Notes: generated from the letters alone by a model not told the origin. Positions 43,811 to 51,919 are shown, counted from the first letter of the stretch. The stretch: 64,000 nt of DNA from Streptomyces sp. GS7 (GCF_009834125.1 NZ_CP047146.1:1171501-1235500), one strand, 5' to 3'. Numbers and translations: made by a program.

Positions 43811-44800
43811 ATGTCCGTTTTCGACGTACTCGGCGATGCGCTGGCGCGCGGCGCCGACACCCTCGCCCCGCTCTTCGGCGCCTCGGCCACGGCCGTCGCC
43901 ATCGTCCTGTTCACCCTCGGCGTGCGCGCCGCGCTGCACCCGCTCGCCCGCGCCGCGGCCCGCGGCGAGAAGTCCCGTGCCGCGCTCGCCCCGCAGATCG
44001 CCGCACTCCAGCGCCGGCACCGGGGCGACCGCGAACGGCTCCAGCAGGCCATGACCGAGCTGTACGCCAAGTCCGGCGCCTCGCCGCTGGCCGGCTGCCT
44101 GCCGACCGCGCTCCAAGTGCCGGTCTTCTTCGTGACGTACCGCATCTTCACCAGCGGGAACGCGACCCTGCTCGGCCATACGCTGCTGGGCGCGCCGCTC
44201 GGCGGCAGCTGGCGCCAGGCGCTCGCGGACGGCGGGGTGTTCGGACCGCACGGGCTGGTCTACCTCGGGCTGTTCGCGCTGATCGGGGCGGTCGCCACCT
44301 GGAACTACCGGCGGGCGCGGGCCACGGCGGCGGCCAACCCGGCGCCGGCGGCGGGCCCCGGCGGTACGGCCGTACCCGGTATGGGCACCCTCGCCAAGGT
44401 GATGCCGCTGCTGTCCTTCGGCACGCTGATCACCGTCGCGGTGGTGCCGCTGGCGGCCGGGCTCTACCTGGTGACCTCGACGGCCTGGACCGCGTGCGAA
44501 CGGGCGCTGCTGAACCGGGACCGGAAGCCGGTGCGGGAGCCGGAGTCGGCCCCCGCTCAAGCGCAGGGCCGCACGCCGTCCGGCGGCGGTGCGCGGAAGC
44601 GGGCGCCCAGGACGCGGGCGGCCCGGCAGCAGGCCGCCCGGGCGCGGGCGAACGCCGCCGCGCGGGCGGACCGGGCCGCGAAGCCGGGCGAGGACGGCGG
44701 CCGGGCCGCCACGCCTGGACCGGCGGAACCGGCGGAACCGGCGGATCCGGCGCCCGGATCTTCCTCCGCTGCTGACCAGGCCGTTACTACCCCTCGGTAG
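43811..44800 (+). CDS. YidC/Oxa1-family membrane insertase (paralogue)
   Basis: A 329-aa protein with the Oxa1 core of five helices: ALHPLARAAARGEKSRAALA with the positive cytoplasmic loop, LYAKSGASPLAGCLPTALQV, then FFVTYRIF. It lacks the long signal-type N-terminus of the main YidC and carries an Ala/Arg-rich C-terminal tail of about 95 residues. GGAGGG lies 7 nt before ATG 43811. Probably a second insertase with a narrow client set; not the essential rpmH-linked copy. Confidence 0.85.
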   Translation: MSVFDVLGDALARGADTLAPLFGASATAVAIVLFTLGVRAALHPLARAAARGEKSRAALAPQIAALQRRHRGDRERLQQAMTELYAKSGASPLAGCLPTALQVPVFFVTYRIFTSGNATLLGHTLLGAPLGGSWRQALADGGVFGPHGLVYLGLFALIGAVATWNYRRARATAAANPAPAAGPGGTAVPGMGTLAKVMPLLSFGTLITVAVVPLAAGLYLVTSTAWTACERALLNRDRKPVREPESAPAQAQGRTPSGGGARKRAPRTRAARQQAARARANAAARADRAAKPGEDGGRAATPGPAEPAEPADPAPGSSSAADQAVTTPR

Positions 44801-44939
44801 CGGTCCACTCCGTGGACGGGGGTCTTGCGGACCGGACCCTGTTCTTGGAGGATCGGCCAAAACGCTCGATGGCCGTCCCCCATCGGCCGGCCCTGAAGAA
44901 CCCTTCGGGGCCGACCCTACGACCACGGGAGTTGTGACG

Positions 44940-45797
44940 ATGAAGCTGCTGCGCGTCGGAACGGTGGGGGCGGAACGCCCGGCGCTGCTCGACGACACCG
45001 GCGTCCTGCGGGACCTGTCGGACACGGTGCCGGACATCGACGGCGCACTGCTCGCGGACGACGCGGCGCTGGCCCGGATACGGGCCGCCGCCGCGTCCGG
45101 CGGGCTGCCCGCGCTGGACACCGCCGGGCTGCGCACCGGCCCGCCGGTCGCCCGGATCGGCAAGGTGGTGTGCATCGGGCTGAACTACCACGACCACGCC
45201 CGGGAGACGGGGGCCGCGACCCCCGAGGAGCCGATCATCTTCATGAAGGCCCCGGACACGGTCGTGGGCCCCGACGACCCGGTCCTGGTGCCGCGCGGCA
45301 GCGTGAAGACCGACTGGGAGGTGGAGTTGGCCGTCGTCATCGGCCGTACCGCCCGCTACCTGGAGAGCGACGAGCAGGCGCTCGCGGCGGTGGCCGGGTA
45401 CGCGGTGGCGCACGACGTCTCCGAGCGCGCCTTCCAGATCGAGCGCGGCGGCCAGTGGGACAAGGGCAAGAACTGCGAGACGTTCAACCCGCTGGGCCCG
45501 TGGCTGGTGACCGCCGACGAGGTGCCCGACCCGCAGGCCCTGGGCATCCGGCTGTGGGTCAACGGGGAGCTGAAGCAGGACGGCACGACCGCCGAGCAGA
45601 TCTTCCCGGTGGCCGAAGTGGTCCGCTACGTCAGCCAGTTCATGACGCTCTACCCGGGCGACGTCATCAACACCGGCACTCCGGCCGGGGTCGCGATGGG
45701 ACAGCCCGAGCCGAAGCCGTATCTGCGGGCCGGCGACGTGGTGGAGCTGGAGATCGACGGGTTGGGGCGGCAGCGGCAGTCGCTGCGCTCTGCTTGA
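44940..45797 (+). CDS. fumarylacetoacetate hydrolase family protein
   Basis: A 285-aa metal-dependent hydrolase/isomerase. Core motifs: GLNYHDHARE, EPIIFMKAPDT, and TDWEVELAVVIG with the metal-binding acidic residues, plus GDVINTGTPAGVAMG. The family acts on 2-oxo-enol acids in aromatic degradation or as oxaloacetate tautomerase/decarboxylase; the substrate here is open. Repeat copy C starts 5 bp after its stop. Confidence 0.9.
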   Translation: MKLLRVGTVGAERPALLDDTGVLRDLSDTVPDIDGALLADDAALARIRAAAASGGLPALDTAGLRTGPPVARIGKVVCIGLNYHDHARETGAATPEEPIIFMKAPDTVVGPDDPVLVPRGSVKTDWEVELAVVIGRTARYLESDEQALAAVAGYAVAHDVSERAFQIERGGQWDKGKNCETFNPLGPWLVTADEVPDPQALGIRLWVNGELKQDGTTAEQIFPVAEVVRYVSQFMTLYPGDVINTGTPAGVAMGQPEPKPYLRAGDVVELEIDGLGRQRQSLRSA

Positions 45798-45801
45798 GCT
45801 C

Positions 45802-45984
45802 CCCACGTTTTCGGCTTTCCCGCCGTGGGGGTTGCTCGCTTTTGCGCCTTCGGCGCGGGGTGTTGTCCGCTGCGCGGGGCTTTCGGGGTGCGGTGACGGT
45901 CCTCCGGGGCCGGTGTGCAGGACTGCTTCGCTTTACGTCCTGCACACCGGCCCCTCCGGCCCGTCCCCTCCCGTTGTGGGTGGG
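45802..45984 (+). repeat. intergenic repeat, copy C
   Basis: Full copy, same order as copy A: border CCCACGTTTTCGGCTT, TTCG hairpin at 45844-45856, 18-bp hairpin (45906-45923 / 45937-45954) with loop TGCTTCGCTTTAC, and GGGTGGG end. It starts 5 bp after the FAH-gene stop and is nearly identical to A from 45840 to 45970. Confidence 0.92.
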
Positions 45985-46066
45985 TAAAACCGGTGGGGGT
46001 GCACGTAGGGGGACGGTGCGGGCCCATGGGTGGAAGAAACCGTCACCGGACCCCCGCACCGCTTCC

Positions 46067-46309
46067 TCATGGCGTGCCGTCCTGACGCTCGGCGTCGCTG
46101 CCCGTTGCCCGTACGGCGTCGACGCACGCGGTCAGACCACGCAGCAGCTCCGCGAGGTCTTCCTCGCTCAGCTCGTCCATCCACGCGGTACGGGCCTTGA
46201 GTTCCGCCCGCACGAGGTCGAGTTGCCGGTAAGGTTCCCGATACCTGACGTGCCGGTTCCACGCCTCCTCGGCCCAGTGGCACCACCGCGACCATGCGCC
46301 CGCGCTCAT
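46067..46309 (-). CDS. small protein, third gene of a mini-operon
   Basis: An 80-aa soluble protein, helical, Trp- and Arg-rich (WSRWCHWAEEAWNRHVRYRE, then LDLVRAELKARTAWMDELSE). Its ATG at 46309 overlaps the stop of the preceding gene by four bases. No recognised domain. Members of this kind accompany XRE/DUF397 loci in Streptomyces. Confidence 0.65.
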   Translation of the reverse strand: MSAGAWSRWCHWAEEAWNRHVRYREPYRQLDLVRAELKARTAWMDELSEEDLAELLRGLTACVDAVRATGSDAERQDGTP

Positions 46310-46512
46310 GTGCGCACCGCCTTCGCGTGGGGGTGCCGACGGATCTCGACGTTGCGGTCGATCACCGTCGTCATGTCTCCGACGGCACGCGCCACCGCAC
46401 GCTGCTGGGCCAGGGCGGCGCACACGTCGCACCCGGCAGCGGGCTCGGGCTCGGGCTCGGGCACCGGAACCGGGTCCGGCAGGTGAACGGGGCGGCAGTT
46501 GCGGGGCGTCAA
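46306..46512 (-). CDS. small protein, second gene of a mini-operon (TTG start)
   Basis: A 68-aa protein, with a Pro/Glu repeat (PVPVPEPEPEPA) and then CDVCAALAQQRAVARAVGD, giving a CxxC pair. A TTG start at 46512 fits best: it overlaps the preceding stop as TTGA, with GGAGG seven bases upstream. Function unknown; the CxxC could bind metal or be redox-active. Confidence 0.6.
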   Translation of the reverse strand: MTPRNCRPVHLPDPVPVPEPEPEPAAGCDVCAALAQQRAVARAVGDMTTVIDRNVEIRRHPHAKAVRT

Positions 46513-46622
46513 CTCACCACCTCCAGATGGTGAATCCGGCGCGGTCCGGCGTAGGTTCCGTGCGCCGCGAGCCACAGAGCCCGCAAAAGCAGTTCGGAGA
46601 GCCACAGGCTGCGTTTGCGCAT
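46509..46622 (-). CDS. 37-aa peptide, first gene of a mini-operon
   Basis: A very short gene: MRKRSLWLSELLLRALWLAA and on to HHLEVVS. It has a strong AGGAGG eight bases before its ATG at 46622 and its stop overlaps the next start. It is amphipathic/hydrophobic and basic at the N-terminus. The coupling of three tiny genes by four-base overlaps supports it being translated. Confidence 0.6.
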   Translation of the reverse strand: MRKRSLWLSELLLRALWLAAHGTYAGPRRIHHLEVVS

Positions 46623-46737
46623 GTCGTCAACCTCCTGGTGGTTGGTTGCCGCGCCCCGGGCCGTGCGGTCGGTCGCCGGGGTCTTTCGCGTTCTGGTGGA
46701 GGCATCAACTCACCACAGAACCAGTAGCCTTGAGAGG

Positions 46738-46758
46738 CTTGACCACGCGGCAGTCAAG
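46738..46758. promoter_or_regulatory. inverted repeat before the XRE regulator gene
   Basis: CTTGAC and GTCAAG separated by 9 bp, 53 bp upstream of the XRE start and in the divergent gap. A candidate autoregulatory operator; the TTGAC could also be part of a -35 box. Confidence 0.45.
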
Positions 46759-46810
46759 TACAGCCCTGGCGTCTGATCGTTCAGCGCCGGCATAGGGGGA
46801 GGTCAGAGGG

Positions 46811-47635
46811 GTGGCCGAGGACGAACGGCTGGGGTACTTGACTCCGCTGCAGCGCTTTGGGGCAACGGTCAGAGACGTGCGCACGGGTCGGAAGATCACG
46901 CAGAAACACCTTGGGACGTATGCCGGTTATTCAGAGGCGTATGTGTCAAAGGTTGAAAAGGGCACGATGAAGCCCTCTCAACGGTTCGCGGAGAAGTGCG
47001 ACTGCGTGTTTCAGACACGCGGCATGTTTGTGCGACTGCTCGGAGACATTGAACGCGACGACAACCCCTCGTGGTTTGTGCCGTATCTCGAAAGAGAGCG
47101 GGAGGCGTCGCGGGTTCTCGACTTCTCAACAACGAGCATCATGGGGATTTTTCAGACCGAGGAGTACGCGCACGCCGTCTTCCGCGCGGGGCATCCGCGT
47201 GAGTCCGCAGAATTTATACACACCAAGGTGGGCGCACGTCTAAGGCGACGCGACATCCTGACTCAGGATAACCGGCCACTGGTTTGGGTTGTGCTTCACG
47301 AGGCTTGTTTGCGCACAGTAGTAGGTGGAACTGCCGTAATGGCCGCGCAACTTGATCACCTCGTCTTGTCGGCCGAATCGCCGAGTGTGGACTTTCAGGT
47401 CGTGCCGTTTTCTGTCGGAGCTGCGGCGGCACATGTCCCGGCGTTTACTCTGCTTACCTTTGGCGAGGATCCCAGCGTTGTGTACTCGGATGATCCGCAG
47501 GGAGGGCGACTTTACCAACAACCCGAAACCGTGGCTCTCTTCTCGGAGCATTACGATCGGCTGAGGTCACACGCGTTGGCGCCCACTGACTCACTTACCT
47601 TTATCGACAAAATCCGCAAGGAGTATCTGTCATGA
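46811..47635 (+). CDS. XRE helix-turn-helix regulator with DUF5753
   Basis: A 274-aa protein. N-terminal HTH (FGATVRDVRTGRKITQKHLG, AGYSEAYVSKVEKGTMKPSQ) followed by the DUF5753 ligand-type domain (LEREREASRVLDFSTTSIMG, IFQTEEYAHAVFR). Streptomyces have dozens of these, usually followed by DUF397 genes, as here with an ATGA overlap; some affect development and antibiotic production. Base composition is clearly lower in GC than its neighbours, with many A/T third positions, a sign of transfer. Confidence 0.9.
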   Translation: MAEDERLGYLTPLQRFGATVRDVRTGRKITQKHLGTYAGYSEAYVSKVEKGTMKPSQRFAEKCDCVFQTRGMFVRLLGDIERDDNPSWFVPYLEREREASRVLDFSTTSIMGIFQTEEYAHAVFRAGHPRESAEFIHTKVGARLRRRDILTQDNRPLVWVVLHEACLRTVVGGTAVMAAQLDHLVLSAESPSVDFQVVPFSVGAAAAHVPAFTLLTFGEDPSVVYSDDPQGGRLYQQPETVALFSEHYDRLRSHALAPTDSLTFIDKIRKEYLS

Positions 47636-47838
47636 CGTTGACCGAGGCTGTCTGGGAGAAATCTTCCTACAGCGGCTCAAGTGGCGGGCAATGCATAGAG
47701 TTCTCCCGTGCGTTCGCCCCATCCGGACTCATTCCCGTCCGCGACTCAAAGGTCCCTTCCGGACCCGCGCTGATCTTCCCTGTCTCGCAGTGGTCGGCAT
47801 TCATCGAGTCGGTGAAGGATGACGCATTCACGGCCTAG
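47632..47838 (+). CDS. DUF397 protein
   Basis: A 68-aa protein with the family phrase WEKSSYSGSSGGQCIEFS and a C-terminal ALIFPVSQWSAFIESVKD. DUF397 proteins work with, and probably antagonise, the XRE/DUF5753 partner encoded directly upstream. Also of lowered GC. Confidence 0.9.
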   Translation: MTLTEAVWEKSSYSGSSGGQCIEFSRAFAPSGLIPVRDSKVPSGPALIFPVSQWSAFIESVKDDAFTA

Positions 47839-47848
47839 CACACGCGCG

Positions 47849-47885
47849 ACGGCCACCGTCCAACGCCACCACGGAGGGTGGCCGT
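47849..47885 (+). terminator. hairpin after the XRE/DUF397 pair
   Basis: Arms ACGGCCACC (47849-47857) and GGTGGCCGT (47877-47885) with a 19-nt loop, 11 bp after the DUF397 stop. Confidence 0.6.
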
Positions 47886-47956
47886 TCGCATGCCCGCGAG
47901 CGCCAGAGTGGCGGCGAGCTTTGACCACCGGACAGAAGCCGGGATCCCCTTCTATT

Positions 47957-48163
47957 CCCCCACCCGCGGGAGGGGACGGGCCGGAGGGGCCGGTGTGCAG
48001 GACGTAAAGCGAAGCAGTCCTGCACACCGGCCCCGGAGGACCGTCACCGCATCCCGAAAGCCCCGCGCAGCGGACCCCGCCCGCCGCAGGCGCAACGGCG
48101 TCGCAGCCAAAAACGTGGGGCGCGGCAAAGCGCAGCGAAACGGTGGGTCAGCCGACAACGTGG
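47957..48163 (-). repeat. intergenic repeat, copy D (with extra border module)
   Basis: Full copy in reverse orientation; hairpin arms 47986-48003 and 48017-48034 identical to A and C, loop GTAAAGCGAAGCA on this strand. Its border region is longer: two CCCACG modules in tandem with CGCGGCAAAGCGCAGCG between. The outer border overlaps the 3' end and stop codon of the haem-degrading-domain gene. Confidence 0.9.
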
Positions 48164-48651
48164 GAAGGAAAGAGAAACCGCTCCAGCGCCTCGACGACCA
48201 GCGCGTGGTCGTCCGCCTGCGGCAGTCCGGACACCGCGACCGCCCCGACGACGCCGGTCCCCCGCAGCCGGACGGGGAAGGCGCCGCCGTGTGCCGCGTA
48301 GCGGTCCGGGTCGAGGCGGGAACTCTCCTCGAACGTCCGGCCCTTGGCGCGGAAGCGGGCGCCGACCAGGTACGAGGACTCCCCGTAGCGCTCGACGACG
48401 GCGCATTTGCGGGCGATCCAGGCGTCGTTGTCGGCGGAGGTGCCCGGCAGGGCGCAGTGGAACAGCTGCTGGCCGCCGCGCCGGATGCCGACCGTGACGG
48501 CGGCGCCGCGCTCCCGCGCCAACGCGACCAGCAGCGAACCCAGCGCCCAGGCCTCGTCGTTGCCGAAGGTGTCGAAGAGCAGCCGCTCCTCCTGGGCGGT
48601 CAGCTCGCCGATCTCGTCGACCGCGGCGGGCGCCCCCGCGGACCCGCTCAT
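48148..48651 (-). CDS. haem-degrading-domain (HbpS/UPF0303-like) protein
   Basis: A 167-aa protein of the PF03928 group (FNTFGN-like region LFDTFGNDEAWALGSLLVAL, FHCALPGTSADNDAWIARK, GGAFPVRL, GVVGAVAVSGLPQADDH). Some Streptomyces relatives bind or degrade haem. ATG 48651 overlaps the stop of the dehydrogenase gene. The final residues SHVVG and the stop codon are encoded by the border of repeat copy D. Confidence 0.85.
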   Translation of the reverse strand: MSGSAGAPAAVDEIGELTAQEERLLFDTFGNDEAWALGSLLVALARERGAAVTVGIRRGGQQLFHCALPGTSADNDAWIARKCAVVERYGESSYLVGARFRAKGRTFEESSRLDPDRYAAHGGAFPVRLRGTGVVGAVAVSGLPQADDHALVVEALERFLFPSHVVG

Positions 48652-49769
48652 GCCGCCGCCCCGATCCGGACCGTCCGGCCCTCGGCCGCCGAGATCCGGG
48701 CGGCCTCCAGGACGCGCAGCGCCGCCGCGGCCTCGGCGGCGGTCACCGGCGGTTCGCCGCCCTCCCGCAGGGCCCGCTCGATCGCGGCGTAGTAGGCGGG
48801 GTAGTCGCCCGGCAGCGTCTCCACCGGCTCGCCGCCGCCGCTGCGGGGGGCCGCCCCGGCGCCGAGGCGGCCCCAGCCGGTCCGCTTCTCCACGCCCCAC
48901 TCCACACCCTCGTCGCCGGGGCGTTGGCCCTCGCGCAGCGCGGCCTCCTGCGGGTCCAGGCCGTGCTTGGTGTAGCCGGCCCGGTTCCCCAGCACCCGGA
49001 AGCGGGAGCCGAGAAGGGCGGTGGTGGCGCTCACCCACAGATGGGAACGGACGCCGTTGGCGTGGGTGATCGCGATGAAGGTGTCGTCGTCGGCCTCCGC
49101 GCCCGGGCGGCGGATGTCGGACTCGGCGTACACGGAGGCGGCCGGGCCGAAGAGGGTCAGCGCCTGGTCGACGAGGTGGCTGCCGAGGTCGTAGAGCAGC
49201 CCGCCGAGTTCGGCCGGGTCGCCGGACTCGCGCCAGCCGCCCTTGGGCTGGGGCCGCCAGCGCTCGAAGCGGGACTCGAAGCGCCACACCTCGCCGAGCG
49301 CACCGTCCTCGATCAGCTTGCGCACGGTCAGGAAGTCGTTGTCCCAGCGGCGGTTCTGGAAGACGGAGAGCAGCAGCCCGCGGTCGGCGGCGAGCGCGGC
49401 GAGCTTCTCGGCCTCGGCGGCGGTGGCGGCCAGCGGCTTGTCGACGACGACCGGGACACCGGCCTCCAGCGCGGCGGTGGCGAGCGGGACGTGCGTCTTG
49501 TTCGGGCTCGCCAGCACGATCAGGTCCAGCTCGCCGGCGGCGGCCCGGTCCAGGACGGCCTCGGGGGTGGCCACCGTGCGGACCTGCGGATGCTCGGCGC
49601 GGGCCTGAGCCTGCCGTTCGGGGTCGGAGGTCGAGACGGTGTCGAGCAGCAGCCCTTCGGTGGCGGCGATCAGCGGGGCGTGGAAGACCGACCCCGCCAG
49701 GCCGTATCCGACGAGGCCGACGCGGAAGGGCGGGCGGGGGGAGTGGGGGGTGCCCAGGGGGTCATTCAT
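48648..49769 (-). CDS. Gfo/Idh/MocA family dehydrogenase
   Basis: A 373-aa NAD(P)-dependent sugar or inositol dehydrogenase. Rossmann motif GLVGYGLAGSVFHAP, EKP-type catalytic lysine in VVVDKPLAATAAEAEKLA, and LYDLGSHLVDQAL with the His. It is divergent from a ROK regulator with an operator-like palindrome between, so expression is likely sugar-controlled. Substrate unknown. Confidence 0.9.
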   Translation of the reverse strand: MNDPLGTPHSPRPPFRVGLVGYGLAGSVFHAPLIAATEGLLLDTVSTSDPERQAQARAEHPQVRTVATPEAVLDRAAAGELDLIVLASPNKTHVPLATAALEAGVPVVVDKPLAATAAEAEKLAALAADRGLLLSVFQNRRWDNDFLTVRKLIEDGALGEVWRFESRFERWRPQPKGGWRESGDPAELGGLLYDLGSHLVDQALTLFGPAASVYAESDIRRPGAEADDDTFIAITHANGVRSHLWVSATTALLGSRFRVLGNRAGYTKHGLDPQEAALREGQRPGDEGVEWGVEKRTGWGRLGAGAAPRSGGGEPVETLPGDYPAYYAAIERALREGGEPPVTAAEAAAALRVLEAARISAAEGRTVRIGAAA

Positions 49770-49776
49770 GCCGTCC

Positions 49777-49801
49777 ACTTTCGCAACGCTGTTGCCAAAG
49801 T
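49777..49801. promoter_or_regulatory. operator-like palindrome between dehydrogenase and ROK genes
   Basis: ACTTTCGCAAC gct GTTGCCAAAGT: an 11-bp inverted repeat with one mismatch, filling most of the 56-bp divergent gap. Its size and AT-rich ends fit a ROK/NagC-type binding site. Confidence 0.65.
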
Positions 49802-49825
49802 GCAAGCAGCGCGGACAATGGGGGT

Positions 49826-50980
49826 GTGAGCAGCAACGATCCCGACCCCCCGGCCACCGCCCCCACGACATCCGCCGCCGGCCCCGGCGCGAACCTCCTC
49901 GCCCTGCGCGGGCACAACGCCGCGCTGGTGCTCGGGCTGCTGCGCGCGGCGGGGGAGGCGGGGGCCAGCCGTCCGGAGCTGGCCGAGCGCACCGGTCTCA
50001 CCCCGCAGGCGGTCAGCAAGATCACTGCCCGGCTGCGGGCCGACGGCCTGGCCGAGGAGGCGGGCCGCCGCGCCTCCACCGGCGGCAAACCCCGCACCGT
50101 ACTGCGCCTGGTCCCCGGCGCCCGGTACGCCGTCGGCCTGCACCTGGACCGCGACGAGATCCGCTGCGTGCTGGCCGACCTCGCGGGCCGGCCGGTCGCG
50201 GAGCGCCGGGCGCCGCTGGATCTCGGCGCCGGCGCCGAGGCGGTGCTGACCACCGCCGCGCGCGAGGTCGCGGCGCTGCGGGACGCGGCGGGCGGGCCGC
50301 CGGTGCTCGGCGCCGGGGTGGCCTGCCCCGGGCCGCTCGACCACGGGAGCGGTGTGCTGCGCCAGGTCACCGGCCTCCCGCAGTGGGACGGCTTCCCGCT
50401 GCGGGACGCGCTCGCCGCCCGCCTCGGCCTGCCCGTCGTCCTCGACAAGGACACCAACGCGGCGGCGCTCGGCATCGGCCGCGCACCCGAGGAGGCCGGC
50501 GCCTCCTTCGCCTACCTCCACCTGGGCACCGGACTGGGCGCCGGGCTCGTCCTCGGCGGCGCCCTCTACCGCGGCCCGCACACCGGCGCCGGCGAATTCG
50601 GCCACCAGGTCGTGCAGTTGGACGGGCCGCGGTGCGGCTGCGGGCGGCGCGGCTGCGTCGAGGCGCTGTGCCTGGCGGCGGTGGCCCGCGGCGATCTCCC
50701 GGCGGCGGCCCGGGTGCTGGGCGTGGCCGCGGCCAACCTCGTCGAACTGCTGGACATCGACCGGGTGCTGCTCGGGGGCCGCACCGTACGCGCACACCCG
50801 GAGGCGTTCCGGGACGGTGTGGCCCGGGTCCTCGCCGACCACGCGGCGCTGCGCGGCCGGCCGCGGCCGGCGTCCGGCGGCGGGCCCGGGGCCGCGCCCG
50901 CGGTGGCCCTGGCCCGCGGCGGGTCCCGGACCGTCGCGGACGGCGCCGCCGAGCTGGTGCTGACGGGGCTGTTCCGCTAG
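49826..50980 (+). CDS. ROK family transcriptional regulator
   Basis: A 384-aa protein: winged HTH at residues 25-85 (LGLLRAAGEAGASRPELAER, GLTPQAVSKITARLRADGLA), then a ROK sugar-kinase-like domain with DKDTNAAALG, GTGLGAGLVLGG and the zinc motif CGCGRRGCVEALC. Likely a sugar-responsive repressor of the divergent dehydrogenase gene. GTG start. Confidence 0.9.
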   Translation: MSSNDPDPPATAPTTSAAGPGANLLALRGHNAALVLGLLRAAGEAGASRPELAERTGLTPQAVSKITARLRADGLAEEAGRRASTGGKPRTVLRLVPGARYAVGLHLDRDEIRCVLADLAGRPVAERRAPLDLGAGAEAVLTTAAREVAALRDAAGGPPVLGAGVACPGPLDHGSGVLRQVTGLPQWDGFPLRDALAARLGLPVVLDKDTNAAALGIGRAPEEAGASFAYLHLGTGLGAGLVLGGALYRGPHTGAGEFGHQVVQLDGPRCGCGRRGCVEALCLAAVARGDLPAAARVLGVAAANLVELLDIDRVLLGGRTVRAHPEAFRDGVARVLADHAALRGRPRPASGGGPGAAPAVALARGGSRTVADGAAELVLTGLFR

Positions 50981-51062
50981 GGCCCGGCGGATGGGTCACA
51001 GGCGCGCGCCGCTACCCGAGGGGCGTGGCGCACGCCCCCGCCGCCGGTGCGAAGATCGCCGG

Positions 51063-51836
51063 GTGGAGTTCCCGTACGGCCAGGAACCTGGCGCACCCAT
51101 CCGGTCCGGCATCCCCGAGCACGGACGCATCCCCAAGTACTACGCGGCGAAGGTCGAAATCGCCGCACTGCTCACGGAGTTGGGCGAAGGCGAACCGCTG
51201 CCCGCGGAGCGTGAACTGGCCCTGCGGTTCGCGGTCTCGCGGGAGACGCTGCGCCAGGCCCTGCGCGAGCTGGTACTGGAGGGGCGGCTGAAGCGGCTGG
51301 GGCGCGGCACGGTCGTCGCCGGGCCCAAGATGGAGCAGCCGCTGTCCCTCGCCAGCTACACCGAGGGCGTACGCCGTCAGGGCCGCACCCCCGGCCGGCA
51401 CCTGGTCTCGCTGGACCGCTTCCCCTGCCCGCCGGCGCTCGCCGCCGATCTTGCGGTAGCGGCCGGCGACGAGGTCTGGCACATGGAGCGGGTGCTGCTC
51501 GCCGACGACGAGCGGGTGGGGCTGGAGAGCACCTACGTCGCGGTGGCCCGGGTCCCGGATCTGGCGGCCGACTTCGCGCCGGACTCCTCCTTCTACGCCT
51601 ACCTCCACGAGCGGCTCGGCATCGGCTTCGGGGACGCGGACGAGCGCCTGGAGACGGTGCTGGCCACCCCGCGCGAGGCGCTGCTGATCGGCACCCCCGG
51701 CGCACTGCCGATGCTGCTGATCCACCGGCTGTCGCGGGACACCGAGGGGCGCCCGCTGGAGCGGGTGCGGTCGCTGTACCGCGGGGACCGGTTCTCGTTC
51801 ACCGCGCATCTGGGCACCCGGCCCGCGACCCCGTAG
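51063..51836 (+). CDS. GntR/HutC-family regulator of the phosphonate locus
   Basis: A 257-aa regulator. The N-terminal wHTH (GEGEPLPAERELALRFAVSR, ETLRQALRELVLEGRLKRLG) is followed by a UTRA effector domain (VWHMERVLLADDERVGLEST). GTG 51063 preferred. It lies directly before the phosphonate genes, as in many phosphonate clusters, and probably senses the phosphonate or an intermediate. Confidence 0.88.
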   Translation: MEFPYGQEPGAPIRSGIPEHGRIPKYYAAKVEIAALLTELGEGEPLPAERELALRFAVSRETLRQALRELVLEGRLKRLGRGTVVAGPKMEQPLSLASYTEGVRRQGRTPGRHLVSLDRFPCPPALAADLAVAAGDEVWHMERVLLADDERVGLESTYVAVARVPDLAADFAPDSSFYAYLHERLGIGFGDADERLETVLATPREALLIGTPGALPMLLIHRLSRDTEGRPLERVRSLYRGDRFSFTAHLGTRPATP

Positions 51837-51919
51837 CCGCCCGGCCGCCGCGTGCCACGGCCGCCCCGGATCCGGACGGCGGCACCGCGACCCCGTCGCA
51901 ATATCACGGAAGGATAACG

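Noticed and set aside
31527..48163. Repeats as ends of a composite transposon carrying 32-46 kb
   Set aside because: The block between them holds ordinary core-like genes, the copies are not simple terminal repeats, and no transposase is present.
47878..48792. 304-codon + frame across repeat copy D and the haem-degrading-domain gene
   Set aside because: It runs antisense through a repeat and a recognised gene, with typical shadow composition.
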